This document shows, one piece after another, positions 44,886 through 56,908 of a stretch of DNA of 64,000 nucleotides (positions within the stretch are counted from its first letter, which is position 1; every line of letters starts with the position of its first letter). The position numbers were made by a program, and so were the translations under genes. Source of the stretch: Linyphia triangularis (lineage: Eukaryota > Arthropoda > Arachnida > Araneae > Linyphiidae); the NCBI GenBank assembly GCA_963978545.1, contig OZ021723.1:97046002-97110001 (forward strand), written 5' to 3'. The notes under the pieces were generated by a model. The model was not told the DNA's origin and did no database searches. It was given only the letters and a program-made list of their open reading frames with translations.

Positions 44886-45110
44886 ACATGGGGCGCCCCC
44901 AGGAGGATGCACTTCCCCCCCCCTGGATTTTGAAAATTAAATTATAATTGGTGAAAAAAGTGTAAATTCCAAAGGGGGGGGGGGGAAGCACTAATGCCAT
45001 TTTGAAACTTTAGTTCAATCTTACAATGAATTTTTCCAACTTTATTTTATGACTCCTGTTTATTTCCTATTTCGTTTTTTATTGCTGAGTATTGCTATTG
45101 CAAGCATCAG
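44886..45110 (+). mobile_element. hAT MITE family H1, 3'-truncated copy
   Basis: It starts CATGGGGCGCCCCCAGGAGG and follows the 40965 copy for about 200 bases, including expanded C and G runs. Confidence 0.75.
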
Positions 45111-45169
45111 TCATTGTGAGGAAGTTTTAAGGCGCCAGTTTAGAAATATTGAGGATTGGAAATTGGGTT

Positions 45170-45476
45170 GAACTCACTTTTCTCCAATTTCTATAAAAAA
45201 TTCAGGATGATGTTCGATGGGGTCCAAAAATTGCAGTCGCCTCTAGGACTATTACGTAAAAAGTGACGTAACATTTATTGCCAACTCTGCTCACTTTTAA
45301 AAGATCCAAGTATGCGTTGCCAGATATATGAATCATTGCCAACCTTCTTTAAATAAAAATTAAAGAGCGATGGATTACCAAATAAAAAAAAAAATGCTCA
45401 ATATTTGGCAAGTTATGGCGCATTTGGCAATCGGATTTAGTTCAACGCATTCAAAGACAATTTTTGATCAGTTTCC
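45170..45476. mobile_element. Foldback family FB-C, rearranged fragments
   Basis: The right terminal piece (45170-45250, ending GCAGTCGCCTCTAGGAC) is followed by an inner piece (45251-45476) that normally lies upstream of it, so the copy is scrambled. Confidence 0.7.
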
Positions 45477-45620
45477 GCCAAAAGGAACATATGGGAACAC
45501 CCAACATAAGCGAAATTCTCAAACAGAATTCAATCACAACTATTGGTCAATGCCGGAGAAACAGGGGTTCTGGGAAGATTGGCCAGTTTATGCCGAATCT
45601 CAAGCATCGTTCCAAAATAC

Positions 45621-45657
<37 letters not shown>
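45477..45657 (+). other. Stop-free GC-richer block ending in poly(T)
   Basis: All three plus frames are open for about 140 bases (one reads QNSITTIGQCRRNRGSGKIG), then a run of about 31 T. It could be an exon fragment but has no splice sites that I can defend. Confidence 0.2.
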
Positions 45658-45661
<4 letters not shown>

Positions 45662-45723
45662 AAACATGTCAAAACCCTCACAAAACACATATTTTACCCC
45701 GCCGTCTTTTCTTATAGCACTAT

Positions 45724-46416
45724 TGTTACGAATTTTTGTATATTTGTAAATATTTCGTAGTGTTAATTTTGTAAATAGTAATTTATGTACATTTCGCATA
45801 AGGCAGTGCAATAGTTCGTCGTTAAATTGGCTTCCCTGCAGTGAGCATCTCAATGCTTGATAACGGGTTTTACAGAGGTAACTCTGGGAAGCGAGTTTCA
45901 AGGGGCAGGGCATATAACGTTATGGTAATGGGAATCTCGCCAAATTGGTGAGATAGAGCCAAGTTGGTGACGGTTTTGGCGACTAATTTTTGTCGCCAAA
46001 CTTGGCGACCATTTGGCGACATTTTGGGTCCCCATGTACATGTATAAGACTTTTCGACTACGATCTGGAAAGTTCTCCAAATGTCTATCTCTGGAAGGTT
46101 CACGTATGTTTGCCTCTCCTATATATAAGCCCGGCCATGAGATGAGTTAGTCAGTTCTTGTATTTTGAGTCACTGAATTAGTTGACTGGAGATACTGAGC
46201 GAACTGTATTGCATTGTCTTTTGCTGCGATTTAGCAGTTGTCAAGTTTTTTAACTGCTGTTTTGTGCTCTATTGAAGTGAAAAAAGCTGTATTGTGTCTA
46301 CTAGAACGAGAAGTTCTGGAGATGAAAGAGAACTGTGAAGAGTTAGTTATTTTGGAATAAATTTCTGCAAGTTTTGATCTGCTTTGGCTTTATCTTTCGA
46401 ACCCGTCCAAGCAACA
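45724..46416 (+). mobile_element. Solo LTR (gypsy-type), copy d
   Basis: TGTTACGAATTTTTGTATAT to GTCCAAGCAACA, 4-bp duplication CTAT (45720-45723, 46417-46420). CCTATATATAAGCCC TATA region at 46118-46132 and GGAATAAATTTCTGC poly(A) region near 46352. Confidence 0.9.
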
Positions 46417-46629
46417 CTATATTTCAATTTAAATCACTGCATCAACCTTTCAAAACTTCCAATACACTTAACTAGCACTAGGAGAGAGATTGACCACGAT
46501 TCGTAGCAACAACCCTTCTACAACTGTCACATCGGAATTGGCCAGTGTCGAGCCTCTATTGGTCAGCGGATTTGTGCTACTTGGGGTCTGATGATTAAAA
46601 ACGTGTCTATTAAACGTATCCATCTGCTC

Positions 46630-46810
46630 TTATTTCTCTATGGTGTGACATGGATGTGGAGAGAGAGATGCTAGCTCAGGTGTAGACCTATTTATTTGAC
46701 CGAATTCCACATTACGAGGCGTAATTGCAGTAGTTTTTGAAACAATATTACTCGTTTTACAATGGCCTACGGGAAGCTTTTGTACCAGGAAAACTATAAA
46801 ACCATTCAAC
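46630..46810 (-). CDS. Candidate terminal exon, unknown protein
   Basis: On the minus strand a strong acceptor (ACATTTTCTTTCTATAG) opens a frame reading LNGFIVFLVQKLPVGHCKTS, NIVSKTTAITPRNVEFGQIN, RSTPELASLSPHPCHTIEK, stop at 46630-46632. After that single stop the same frame stays open for another 50-plus codons to about 46475 (QTPSSTNPLTNRGSTLANSD), so either the exon ended there recently or this is a decayed longer reading frame. The Ser/Thr/Pro/Asn-rich tail looks like disordered protein. No family recognised. Confidence 0.38.
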
Positions 46811-47705
46811 CTATAGAAAGAAAATGTAATATACAACAGTAATCTTGAGGTAAAATCCCAGCAATACTAAAAAGAAAATTAACAATATTTTGTTTAGTTG
46901 CTCGAATTACAATGAGTTTAAATGTGAGTGAATTGTATCTTTATACGCAGAAGTATAATATCATGTTGCAAGCAAAAATGTCTGACAATGGATCATAAAA
47001 CAATGTTTCATTTATTTAAATAAACCTGTATTTTTATTAAAACACTTTGATTTTATTGATGAAGATAATTCCTACTTTCTAGAATGCATTTTATAAATTA
47101 AAACAATCTATTTAATCAGTCTTCCTGCTCTTCTAAACTGTTAAGTCACTTTTTTTTTAATTCATTCTATTTTGGTCATATATTTATTAATAGTATTTTT
47201 CGGCAATAATGTAATTTGAGGTTAGGAACATTTTTCTACTTGACATTTTTCCGTACATTTACGACGTAAAATTTAAAATTCAAATAGAATCGCCAGTGAA
47301 AATCGCACTATCATTTTTCTTACTTTACATTGAAAATATTTGCAATTTACAATCTTTCCTTGTCTCTAGAAATAAACCCCTAAGCAATCATTTTGGGATA
47401 CTCTATGAATAATTTCAAAAAACATAAAGCTGTTGATCATAAAACAAAAAACAGCATTATTCTTCATTTTTAAAATAGTGGGGAAAAACGAGTTTCATAA
47501 AACCTTAATTGCAAGGAACACATTTTTGCTATAGAGTTAAATTCAGCATACAAATATTCTTGCATTCATATTTTTTACCACAAAAGGAATGTTGATTAAA
47601 TGCTTCAATGTTTTAATAAAATGTATGAACACGTAAAATCTTCTTGTCATATCTTAGTATTTTTAAAGGGAAAAAGTAATCGTTACGCCATAAGTTAGGC
47701 TACCC
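46811..47705. other. No supported gene
   Basis: AT-rich, nothing seen. Confidence 0.45.
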
Positions 47706-47706
47706 T

Positions 47707-47985
47707 TAAATATTATTATTTTATTTTATTTATTTTATTTATTTTATTTATTTTATTTATTTTATTTTATTTATTTTATTTATTTTATTTATTTTATTTA
47801 TTTTATTTATTTTATTTATTTTATTTATTTTATTTATTTTATTTATTTTATTTATTTTATTTATTTTATTTATTTTATTTATTTTATTTATTTTATTTAT
47901 TTTATTTATTTTATTTATTTTATTTATTTTATTTATTTTTTTTATTTTATTTATTTTATTTTATTTGTTTATTTATTTGTAATCC
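47707..47985. repeat. Minisatellite of 9-bp TTTTATTTA units
   Basis: Alternating TTTTA and TTTA steps give about 28 near-perfect 9-bp units, with a few pure TTTTA steps at both ends. Confidence 0.93.
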
Positions 47986-48324
47986 AATAAGAATTTTTTA
48001 GTTTTGTCTTCTTAAAACGATGTCTTTTTGGATTTTGAACACACCCATTTGTTGGAAATTTAGCAAAGGGACTATTTTTTTTACATCCATCAAAAAACTT
48101 TATTTTTTATTTCAGGCATATTTTTATGTAACAATGCAATTATTTAAGGAGAATAGCTCCTATCAGGTAGCCTAGTTGATGACAAACAATATGCAAACGT
48201 TAAATTAGTTAAGACACACACAACTACTAGTAATCACTATAGTATCACACATTGTCCATTACAATAATAGCCCCCATCATCTTGTTTAACTTTGTATGTT
48301 GCCATGGAAACATGATTAGCCCCA

Positions 48325-49205
48325 TTTTCACCGGGGGGGTATCGGTAGAAAGAACCTCATAGGCTTTGGACACCAATCTTCAGCATGAATCACCCCTATT
48401 CTAAATCAACGTGTTTTGATTCGATATCAACCTTCATCAACTAGACTATATGGTGGAAGCTATTCTTTTTTATCGACAAACAGCAAGGATTTCGATTTAA
48501 ACTATTACATCAATTAAATAAAAATACATCTAAAATAAAAAATATATATTTGATGAATGTTAGATGTCAATTTCGTTTGATGCAAAAAAAAAAAAAAAAA
48601 AAAAAAAATTACCATTTTTTGTAAAATTATTTCTGAGAACAAAAAATAAAGCTTTCTTCCGGTTTTCTAGTTGATGACGGTTCAGGGTTCGCACTCAAAT
48701 CACAGAATGAAAATCAATGACTTTTCAATGACTTTTAAGGACATTCGAAAATTAGTTTTCAGGCATCATGTCTGTATAAAATTTCTTTATAAAGTATATT
48801 CTACCAAACCAGTTACAAGTTGGCGCAAGTGTAATACAAATACGTTAGAAAATTCCGATATAATGAGGATAAGTGGCGGACACGCGGGGATAGCAAGTCT
48901 GAGTTGCATTTTCTGTAAATTTTGAAGTTGGTCAACATACACAAAAATTAAGGACTTTTAAGGACCTCTAAGCATTTTCAAGGACTTTTAAGCACCTCTA
49001 AGCATTTTCAAATACTTTCAAGGCCTTGAAAACAGGTTCAAAAATATTAAGCACTTTTAATGACTTTCATTGACCGTGGGAACCCTGCGGTTGGTATAGA
49101 AACCAAATTCGTCGATTTAGAAAAGGGGTGATCCATGCCGAAGATTGGCGTCTAAAGCTTATACGGTAAATATATTTCTCCTCCTATCCCCCTTGAAAAA
49201 ATGGA
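48325..49205. repeat. Foldback element with MITE in right arm
   Basis: The left arm (48325-48480: CACCAATCTTCAGCATGAAT, TCAACCTTCATCAACTAG) is complementary to the right arm, which is split into 48645-48682 and 49093-49205. The loop at 48481-48645 includes a run of about 26 A at 48584-48608. Confidence 0.75.
48683..49087. mobile_element. Non-autonomous DNA transposon, 5-bp target duplication
   Basis: The ends CAGGGTTCGCAC and complement of CAGGGTTCCCAC. CGGTT is duplicated (48678-48682, 49088-49092). The complementary left arm of the host foldback shows the uninterrupted site (ATATCAACCTTCATC), which fixes the duplication at five bases. Near the right end are degenerate direct repeats of AAGGACTTTTAAG / CACCTCTAAGCATTTTC. 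Confidence 0.8.
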
Positions 49206-49502
49206 CTAATCTGGAGATGGACGGACAATATGCGATACAATATTGATTGATAGTTGGTATGTGTATCTTAACTAAATATTTTAACGCTTGTATATTGCTT
49301 GTCCATGTTAGAATTTGAGTCAACTGTTTTTCTCAACTTTCATTATTGATATTTTCTTATTTGTAATTAAACTTCATGAGATTCTTATGAATGGAGATAT
49401 CACCAATTATTTAACATAGAAACAAAACTTTGCAAATCAATTTAAATAAAACATCGTTTTAAGATTCAAATATTACAATTATACAATGTGTTTGGGTATT
49501 AA

Positions 49503-50216
49503 GGCGCCTTCTCACTTTAGGCACCTCGAAAATAGGCTATTTTCGCGATTTTTTTTCGAGGATTTTTGCAAACAATTATGGGATAAAAAAGATCCTATAT
49601 AATAAACACATCTTTCAAGTACAAGAAAAAATTTATTTTTTATTTTTTTGAACAATTATTATAATAAAACAGTAGCATCGAAAAACCCGTGTAGTAATGT
49701 AATGTTCGTGGCTTGTTGATGAAATTTCGGAAACTATCCGGCCGATTGTCATGAAATTTGAATGACATATTCTTCATAGTTATGGCTATAGCGCATATCA
49801 TCAGGTTTTTGATATTTGCGAAAATAACAAAATGCGCACGTTTTTCGAAAAAGTAAAAAAAAAAACGCGTTTTTTTGCAGTTTTTTTATAAAAAAAAATA
49901 CTTCAAATCAAAATTTCAAAAATCTGATGATATGCGCTATAGCCATAACTATGAAGAATATGTCATTCAAATTTCATGACAATCGGCCGGATAGTTTCCG
50001 AAATTTCATCAACAAGCCATTTCTACGCAGGTTTTTCGATGCTACTGTTTTATTATAATAATTGTTCAAAAAAATTAAAAAAAATTAAAATTTCTTGTAC
50101 TTGAAAGATGTGTTTATTATATAGGATCCATTTTATCCCATAATTGTTTGCAAAAATCCTCGAAAAAAAATCGCGAAAATAGCCTATTTTCGAGGTGCCT
50201 AAAGTGAGAAGACGCC
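49503..50216. mobile_element. Near-perfect 714-bp foldback element, TTAA flanks
   Basis: Left arm 49503 to about 49830 and right arm about 49890 to 50216 are complementary with few mismatches and one small indel near 49710 (TAATGTTCG extra in the left arm). Shared blocks include CACTTTAGGCACCTCGAAAA, AACTATCCGGCCGATTGTCA and TTATGGCTATAGCGCATATC. TTAA lies at both borders (49499-49502, 50217-50220), which may be a target duplication or part of the inverted repeat. The 79-codon frame at 50117-50356 overlaps the arm and is not a gene. Confidence 0.9.
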
Positions 50217-50495
50217 TTAAATAACTTGATTTTTTTATTTATCTCTACTACAACTCTAATACTTATCAACCAAAATAAAATAGTATCAGCAACTTCTTTA
50301 CGATTGTTTTTCCAAGTTGCTGATTTACCAATTAATTTGATTTTAGAAGCTTTCAATAATTCCCTATAATTGCATTACTCGCAATCAAATTGCAGTGTTT
50401 TTCATGAAAAAAATCAAATTTGCGACACAGTTGAGCTAGAGACCTAGTTCGCAAAGTGAACTGAAGCTGAACCAGAACCCACTGACATAAAATAG

Positions 50496-50672
50496 TCTGC
50501 ACAAGAGACTCTCCAATTCTTCGATATAGATAAACAACTGGATGGACTGCTTAATGCTGAGAAAATGAAGCCGTTGCCAGATCGCTGGGTGGACAAAAAA
50601 AATACGGATTGCCGGGGATTGAAAATAAAATCTTGGGTTGTACACAGCAGAACTGTCAATAGTAGACATTAA
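50496..50672 (+). other. Open frame inside an imperfect inverted repeat
   Basis: A 58-codon frame (FFDIDKQLDGLLNAEKMKPL then PDRWVDKKN) looks coding-like, but its core TCGATATAGATAAACAACTG is complementary to 50800-50860 with few differences. A decayed foldback element is therefore as likely as an exon. Two overlapping minus frames (77 and 71 codons) are shadows. Confidence 0.25.
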
Positions 50673-50860
50673 TTAGTAATAATGTGCACAAAAATATCTA
50701 CTCTAGGACTTTACAAGGTTTTTCGCATTCTTACCCAACTGTAAAAGGGAATTGTGATTGGTTAATCATCCACCCATCATCATCAACCACCGGGGCGTTT
50801 TTCTCCTTGCATTGCCATCGGAGCAGTCTATCCAGTTATTCATCTATATCGATGCTCTAG

Positions 50861-51976
50861 TCTCGTTTCACGGTCGCTTATTTAAACTATTAATTGATTT
50901 GTTTAATAAATGTTTTGCTTGAGTATAAAATAGTAGTTTAAATTCTTACACCCACGTATTAAATACATTTGCTTTTCCCTTCAAAATACCATACAACTTT
51001 ACCCATAAACTCTTTGTAATTAGAATCTAATACCAGCAGTTTTAAAGAAAAGCAAGTTGTAAAAATAAAACGATTTAAGAAGTATTTATAATAAGACATT
51101 TAAAGATTGCATGATTGCATCAGACATCGCATAATTATGCAATCTATGTTTTTATAAAACAAGATTAAATTGACATTGAAAGATTATCCCTTTCGACTTC
51201 GTATAAAAAATAGCAAAGGTTGTTTTTCTTTCTGTTAGGCCTTTTATATTTTAGAATTATTTCAATAAATGGTTTTGTCTAATAAGAAATGAAGCAGAAG
51301 AAAGCTCAACGAGTTTAGAGTTTCTTTTTATTTTGCATATCATTCTTATTTTATAATTTAACTAGAAAATGGCGCCTTTTGGGTTACTTCTTTATTCAAA
51401 ACTTTTCATTGCTGAAATGTTTGTTTTTCTCCAGAGAGATCAAACAAAAATGAAATGACAAACCTAGGGCTGCCAATAAATCTAAAAATGAATGAAAGCC
51501 AGTGTGTTTTCTTTCTCTATGCTTTTATCGGATGAACTTTTTGAGTGAAAAATTGGGATTAAAGATAAATGCTCTTTCTTAAAAAGGATTCCATCAAATA
51601 TACGAATCAATATTATCTTCAGTTTAGGATACGGATATCATTTTTCATTTGATATCAATTTCAAGCTCCATTAGAATTCAATTATCAGAAGAAAAAAAAA
51701 GTTATATACTCTCCACGCATATGTCTCTTTTTCCTTAACAAATAAATAACATAAAACTGAACAAATACACTTTCAAACTTAAGGAATTAATTTAAAATTG
51801 AATTTCTTTAATTTCGACGATAAGGAAGAAATTTAGCGTGAATCGGGAGTGGATAGCCAAGGCTGTTTTTTATTTATTTGTCAGTTATAAAACATATTTT
51901 CATATGAGTTTTGGGTAATAAATGTAAGTTATTAATATGGATGGGGGGGGGGGTAGCAAATATATCATTTAAGAAC
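50861..51976. other. No supported gene
   Basis: AT-rich. A G run at 51942-51954. Confidence 0.45.
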
Positions 51977-51980
51977 TTAA

Positions 51981-52700
51981 GGGAACATGGGACACTGAAA
52001 TCACCAAAAATGACGTTTTTTGTTTTCATTCTATAAAAATTGCTTATGCCACTAGCTTTAATTTCGCGTTTGAATTTCTGAAATCCGATGATTTTAAGTG
52101 GTAAAATCTTTATTTTAACTAACTATTTTACGCATCGCACACTTGTTGGCAAAGGCTAAAAATGCGTTTTTCTCAGCTTTGCTTTTTCCCATTTTACTTA
52201 TGTTCGAAAAGCTCCTTGCGATTCATTTTTTGATAAATCCACCTAATTTTTTTGTATTAATAATTTTTAATGTACTATAAAGAAATTTACACATGCTTTT
52301 TTATGTCACATAATTTTTTATATTTTTTTTTTCATGTTGGGAATTTGAAGTATGTGCATTTTTTAATGAGAAATCACTGGCGCCAAGTTTGAAATTTTAT
52401 TTCTGTTCAACTATTGCACCTAAAGATAAAAGCATGTTTGAAAATGTTTATAATATATTGATAAACAACTTCAAAATTTTCTTTCATGTTCGTCAAAATA
52501 TTGTGTCGCGAGGAGCATTTTGAAAAAAAATTAAAATTTCGTGTTATTTTAATGCATTTTTCTCAATAATTTACTATCTATTTTATATTATCTGCTCAAA
52601 TTGTGTTGTTTTGTTTAAAGTCACATTTCTATGTTTATGCCAAATTTTATTTAATTATTGGCAAAACTAAAGAATTTTGGCAAAAGTGTCCTATGTCCCC
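51981..52700. mobile_element. TTAA-target element, family T2
   Basis: The ends GGGAACATGGGACACT and complement of GGGGACATAGGACACT lie inside TTAA (51977-51980, 52701-52704). 720 bp, no ORF. Confidence 0.75.
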
Positions 52701-53004
52701 TTAAAACTCATATTTGTTGTGAATTTTTTAAAAGAGAAAATTTAATAACATTCACGATTCTTACAATAATATAATTTTTTCTGCAAATTGGTTTTTAGCA
52801 TTTAGTTTCTATAAATCAATTTATATAAAGAAAAATACTTGTGGTTTTTTGGGGTTGTTTTTTAATCAAATCTACGATTTTATACAATTCTTGAAATTAT
52901 GCATGATTCACTTCATCTTTGAAAAAAACAATAGGAAGATGAATGTTGTCATGAGATAGTGAAAAAAAACCTCTATCCCTTTTCTACTAATAAAGAGTAT
53001 GACA

Positions 53005-53172
53005 CCTACTTGAAGGCTGGGTGATTAGCACTCTGGCCTCGCATGACGAAAGTGCCGGGTTCGAATCCCGGTTAAGGAATGGGTGTTCGTTGTTGTCCAC
53101 ATTGAGCTGTAGGTTTCAGCCTGGTTAGCCGTAATAGTGCATAAAAATAGGTCGTTGAGAGTAAAAACCAGC
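53005..53172 (+). mobile_element. tRNA-derived SINE, family B, copy 2
   Basis: A-box region GGGTGATTAGCACTCTGGC, perfect B box GGTTCGAATCC, then the body shared with 19466-19646 (CAGCCTGGTTAGCCGTAATA, AAAATAGGTCGTTGAG). Confidence 0.85.
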
Positions 53173-53505
53173 CAAATATGATCATAGTTTATATCTTTTT
53201 AAGATAAATTTGAACCGTATTTGATCAACCACTTGATGTGTCAGGTACTAACTTGAAAATGTCCTGTTTTTCACATGGAGCAAATTCATAACTCAAGAGT
53301 CGGTACCCTGGATAATTTGAGTATGCTGAAATCGAATAAACAAAAACCATTGTTTTACCTCTAGCTTTGCACTAAAAAGCTTAAAAAATTGGCTGTTTCG
53401 TATCTAAATAAAAGTTACCATTTTATTCAAGCTTGGTGAATTGTTGTCACTGTGATCATTTTGACCAATTGCCCTTGGGCCAAAATCACTGTCTGAAAAA
53501 GATTG

Positions 53506-53507
<2 letters not shown>

Positions 53508-53537
<30 letters not shown>

Positions 53538-54413
53538 CTGCCTCCATTCCTTTTAACTCTATATAAAATGGGCGTGCGCTAATTCTTATGATTTTATTAA
53601 TATTTAAAACAATATTTTTTTTTTTTTGGTATTTATTTGTAAGTATAAAAATATGATTACATTTTTTCACAAATATTATTAAATATAAAAATATCTTGAA
53701 ATTAAAAGGAATGGAGGCAGTTTTTTTTTTTTAACTCTATATAAAATGGGCGTGCGCTAATTCTTATGATTTTATTAATATTTAAAACAATATTTTTTTT
53801 GGTATTTATTTGTAAGTATAAAAATATGATTAAATTTTTTCACAAATATTATTAAATATAAAAATATCTTGAAATTAAAAAAAAAAAAAAAAACTGCCTC
53901 CATTCCTTTTAACTCTATATAAAATGGGCGTGGGCTAATTCTTATGATTTTATTAATATTTAAAACAATATTTTTTTTTGGTATTTATTTGTAAGTATAA
54001 AAATATGATTAAATTTTTTCACAAATATTATTAATTATAAAAATATCTTGAAATTAAAAAAAAAAAAAAAAAAAAAAAACTGCCTCCATTCCTTTTAACT
54101 CTATATAAAATGGGCGTGCGCTAATTCTTATGATTTTATTAATATTTAAAACAATATTTTTTTTGGTATTTATTTGTAAGTATAAAAATATGATTAAATT
54201 TGTTCACAAATATTATTAAATATAAAAATATCTTGAAATTAAAAAAAAAAAAAAAAAAAAACTGCCTCCATTCCTTTTAACTCTATATAAAATGGGCGTG
54301 CGCTAATTCTTATGATTTTATTAATATTTAAAACAATATTTTTTTTGGTATTTATTTGTAAGTATAAAAATATGATTAAATTTTTTCACAAATATTATTA
54401 AATATAAAAATAT
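53508..54413. repeat. Tandem array, five units of about 180 bp, one with a local inversion
   Basis: The unit starts with an A run and CTGCCTCCATTCC (53538, 53894, 54080, 54262). It continues CTATATAAAATGGGCGTG, TTCTTATGATTTTATTAATA, CACAAATATTATTAAATATA and returns to ATCTTGAAATT plus A run. In the unit at 53708-53732 the A run plus CTGCCTCCATTCC is present as its reverse complement while the flanks are normal. Confidence 0.93.
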
Positions 54414-56900
54414 CATTAAATTAGTATACTTTTTCATTTTTTGAAAATATTTTTAAGTTATTCTAATACCTAAATTTTGTATTTTGCTCATTTGATAATT
54501 GAAGGACTAACTGGATGAAGGGAGTATGTGATGTTTCTAAAAAATCTGAATTTTCACTGTGAATTTTAGGTTCACTTCTGAAATTTAATCTGGATATATA
54601 AACTGCTTAGTGACATATTTTGTTTCATGAAAAATGCTTATAACGTACAAAACAAAACAAAAGTAAATACTTTAAGAGGAAATATATTTAAAAAACTACT
54701 TTTATTACAAAACTTCTTTACCCACTTACCCCTTCAAATGTGAAAAAGAAATATGGAAGTATCATCTTTCTGAGTAAAACATGGACATCGCCGGTTATTT
54801 CAACAATGTGAAACTTTCACGGGTTTTTTTTGGGTTTTTTTTGTTTGTTTTTTTTAATTTGTAGAGAAAAAAAAATTATGAAAAACAATACCATTCTTTC
54901 AAAAATTTGATCTCGGATATATAGTTAAAAAAAAAAAATTTTTTTTGACGGGAAAAAAGCTATTTTTGCGTGTGACGTCAGCGCGCAGATGATGAACCAG
55001 TCTGAAACATGTTTTAGACCAGGTTCTTCCTCGGATTTTCGGCGGAATCTATGCGTAACTACGTCAAGGTTTTTTAAGCGTTTTTGGTCACGTGACTTTT
55101 GCTTTGATTTCAAACTCGATTTTTGATTAATTGAAAGCATAAAGATAAAATATAATTGCACTGAGCAGTAAATATATTCGTTGGATAACACTAGAAAATA
55201 CAAAAAATATTCATTTTCCTCACTTGTGCAAGTTCCTCATTATATTATTATTCAAAGAAAATAAATTAAATTTTTTTTTTTCATTTACCTGCAAACAAAA
55301 ATATCAATTCCGTTTCATTAAATACCCACTAAATAAATAAAAATCGTTAGAGCTTTTTCCTTAATACTTTTTTTCCTTAATATTTTATATACACTCGATA
55401 TAAAGACGAATCCAAACATGTGAAGTATTTTCACCAGGTCTTGAACATACTTTTAATTTATGCTTCACATTTTTAATTTTTTTAAAAATTAAAAAAATAT
55501 AATTTATATGTATGAATAAATATGAAAATGTAGCGTTAAGTAAAAGAGTTTCTCAAAATTTAAAATTTTTCAGTTTGTGCCAAACAAAATGTAACTTTTT
55601 ATGCTTTTGTGACATTATTTCGTAAGTAACTACGTTACTGAATGTTATTTAAGTATTTTTTATCGCACTGCATTTATCACTAATGTAGATATTATCACAC
55701 TTGAATGAAATATGCGAAAACATACGCACTTTATCTTTTTTGTATCTAAACCCTTTTGAAAACCGCCACAACCTAATGCAGTAAAATAAATGACGCTTTA
55801 AAAACTATGAATAAATTCATTATTAAGCACATCAAGTTAATTACCTAAGCAAATTCACATTAATTTTCGTTATGTGCTTGTGACGTTACTTCACTTTCTA
55901 TTAACCTAATCCATCATCTCAATTTTAATAACTGATTTATAGTATGTTATGTTACGTTATATTAACAAGAGAATGATTAATTGAATGCATATTTAGTTAT
56001 ATTTTATGGCGAGAGTTTTAAATTCTTCGAAATTATTTTTTAAATAATGAGCTGATTTCTTCATCTCTCTAAATCGTATGCATGTTAATGTTTAGTTACA
56101 AAATTCAGTTCATTCTAATTATTAAAAGAAGGTTATTCAAAAGGAATAGGATTCTTTTCATGAATATTTGAAGAAAAGTCGTGGTTATAGCATAAAAGTT
56201 CGGAAAAATAAGATTTAATATATACAAAGTGAAAATAATAATTGTTTAACTTATGGTACTTTAATTCAAAATCCTAATGACATTCCCCTTAATAAAATCG
56301 GACACTGCTCAAAAATACCTACAGTGCCATCTTTTGGTTAAAGAGTTAACTTTTATTCACTGCAATTAAAAATAAAAACGATAATTTTCATAACTTTTTG
56401 GTAATAACCACATCATCCTACTCTGAAATGTTCATAAATTATCAAATTCCTATTACTTCTGAATTGCCCAGGTTATACCAATAACTGAAAAATTAATGCA
56501 CTCATTTGCAAAATATCTGAACATCATTCCAAAAAATCATTTACAATTACTTTCAATCAATGTTAATATTTTTTAAGTTATTAGTTTTGAAATCCATATT
56601 ATAGTTTAAACTTATATGAAATATGATAATAAGGCTTACAATGAAGTTGGACGTGGTTGTAAGATTATAAATTTCATGTTGAAATAATAAAAAATAACTA
56701 AAAAAAAAAAAAAAAAAGTATTTCATATTCATTGATTGTAGATATAATTCAACAATAGGAACTGCAACTTTTATACACTTAAATCGGTAATGTGAAAATT
56801 TGTAAGAAATGCTTAGTGTAAAATAAAGAACCCCATAAAGCTATGAATGAAATGACTGATAGTAGCACCTTAATAAATCTCACCTTAATTAACATCAAAA
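54414..56900. other. Mostly unassigned; one CpG-richer block
   Basis: 54950-55110 has TGTGACGTCAGCGCGC and GGTCACGTGACTT, i.e. a CRE-like site and a perfect CACGTG E-box palindrome, in a GC-richer island. A 92-codon minus frame (54925-55203) covers it, with LKNLDVVTHRFRRKSEEEPG then LKHVSDWFIICALTS. I cannot tell promoter, exon or transposon tip. 54720-54745 has a minus donor (AAGGG|GTAAGTGG) without a good acceptor. Confidence 0.3.
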
Positions 56901-56908
56901 TATATTAA

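Noticed and set aside
45370..45760. 97-98-codon ORFs ending in poly-Phe
   Set aside because: The length is inflated by a T run; only a 140-base block before it is of interest and is noted as such.
50496..50672. Host exon encoding QLDGLLNAEKMKPLPDRW
   Set aside because: Its core is complementary to 50800-50860, so a decayed foldback element explains it at least as well. Kept only as an uncertain feature.
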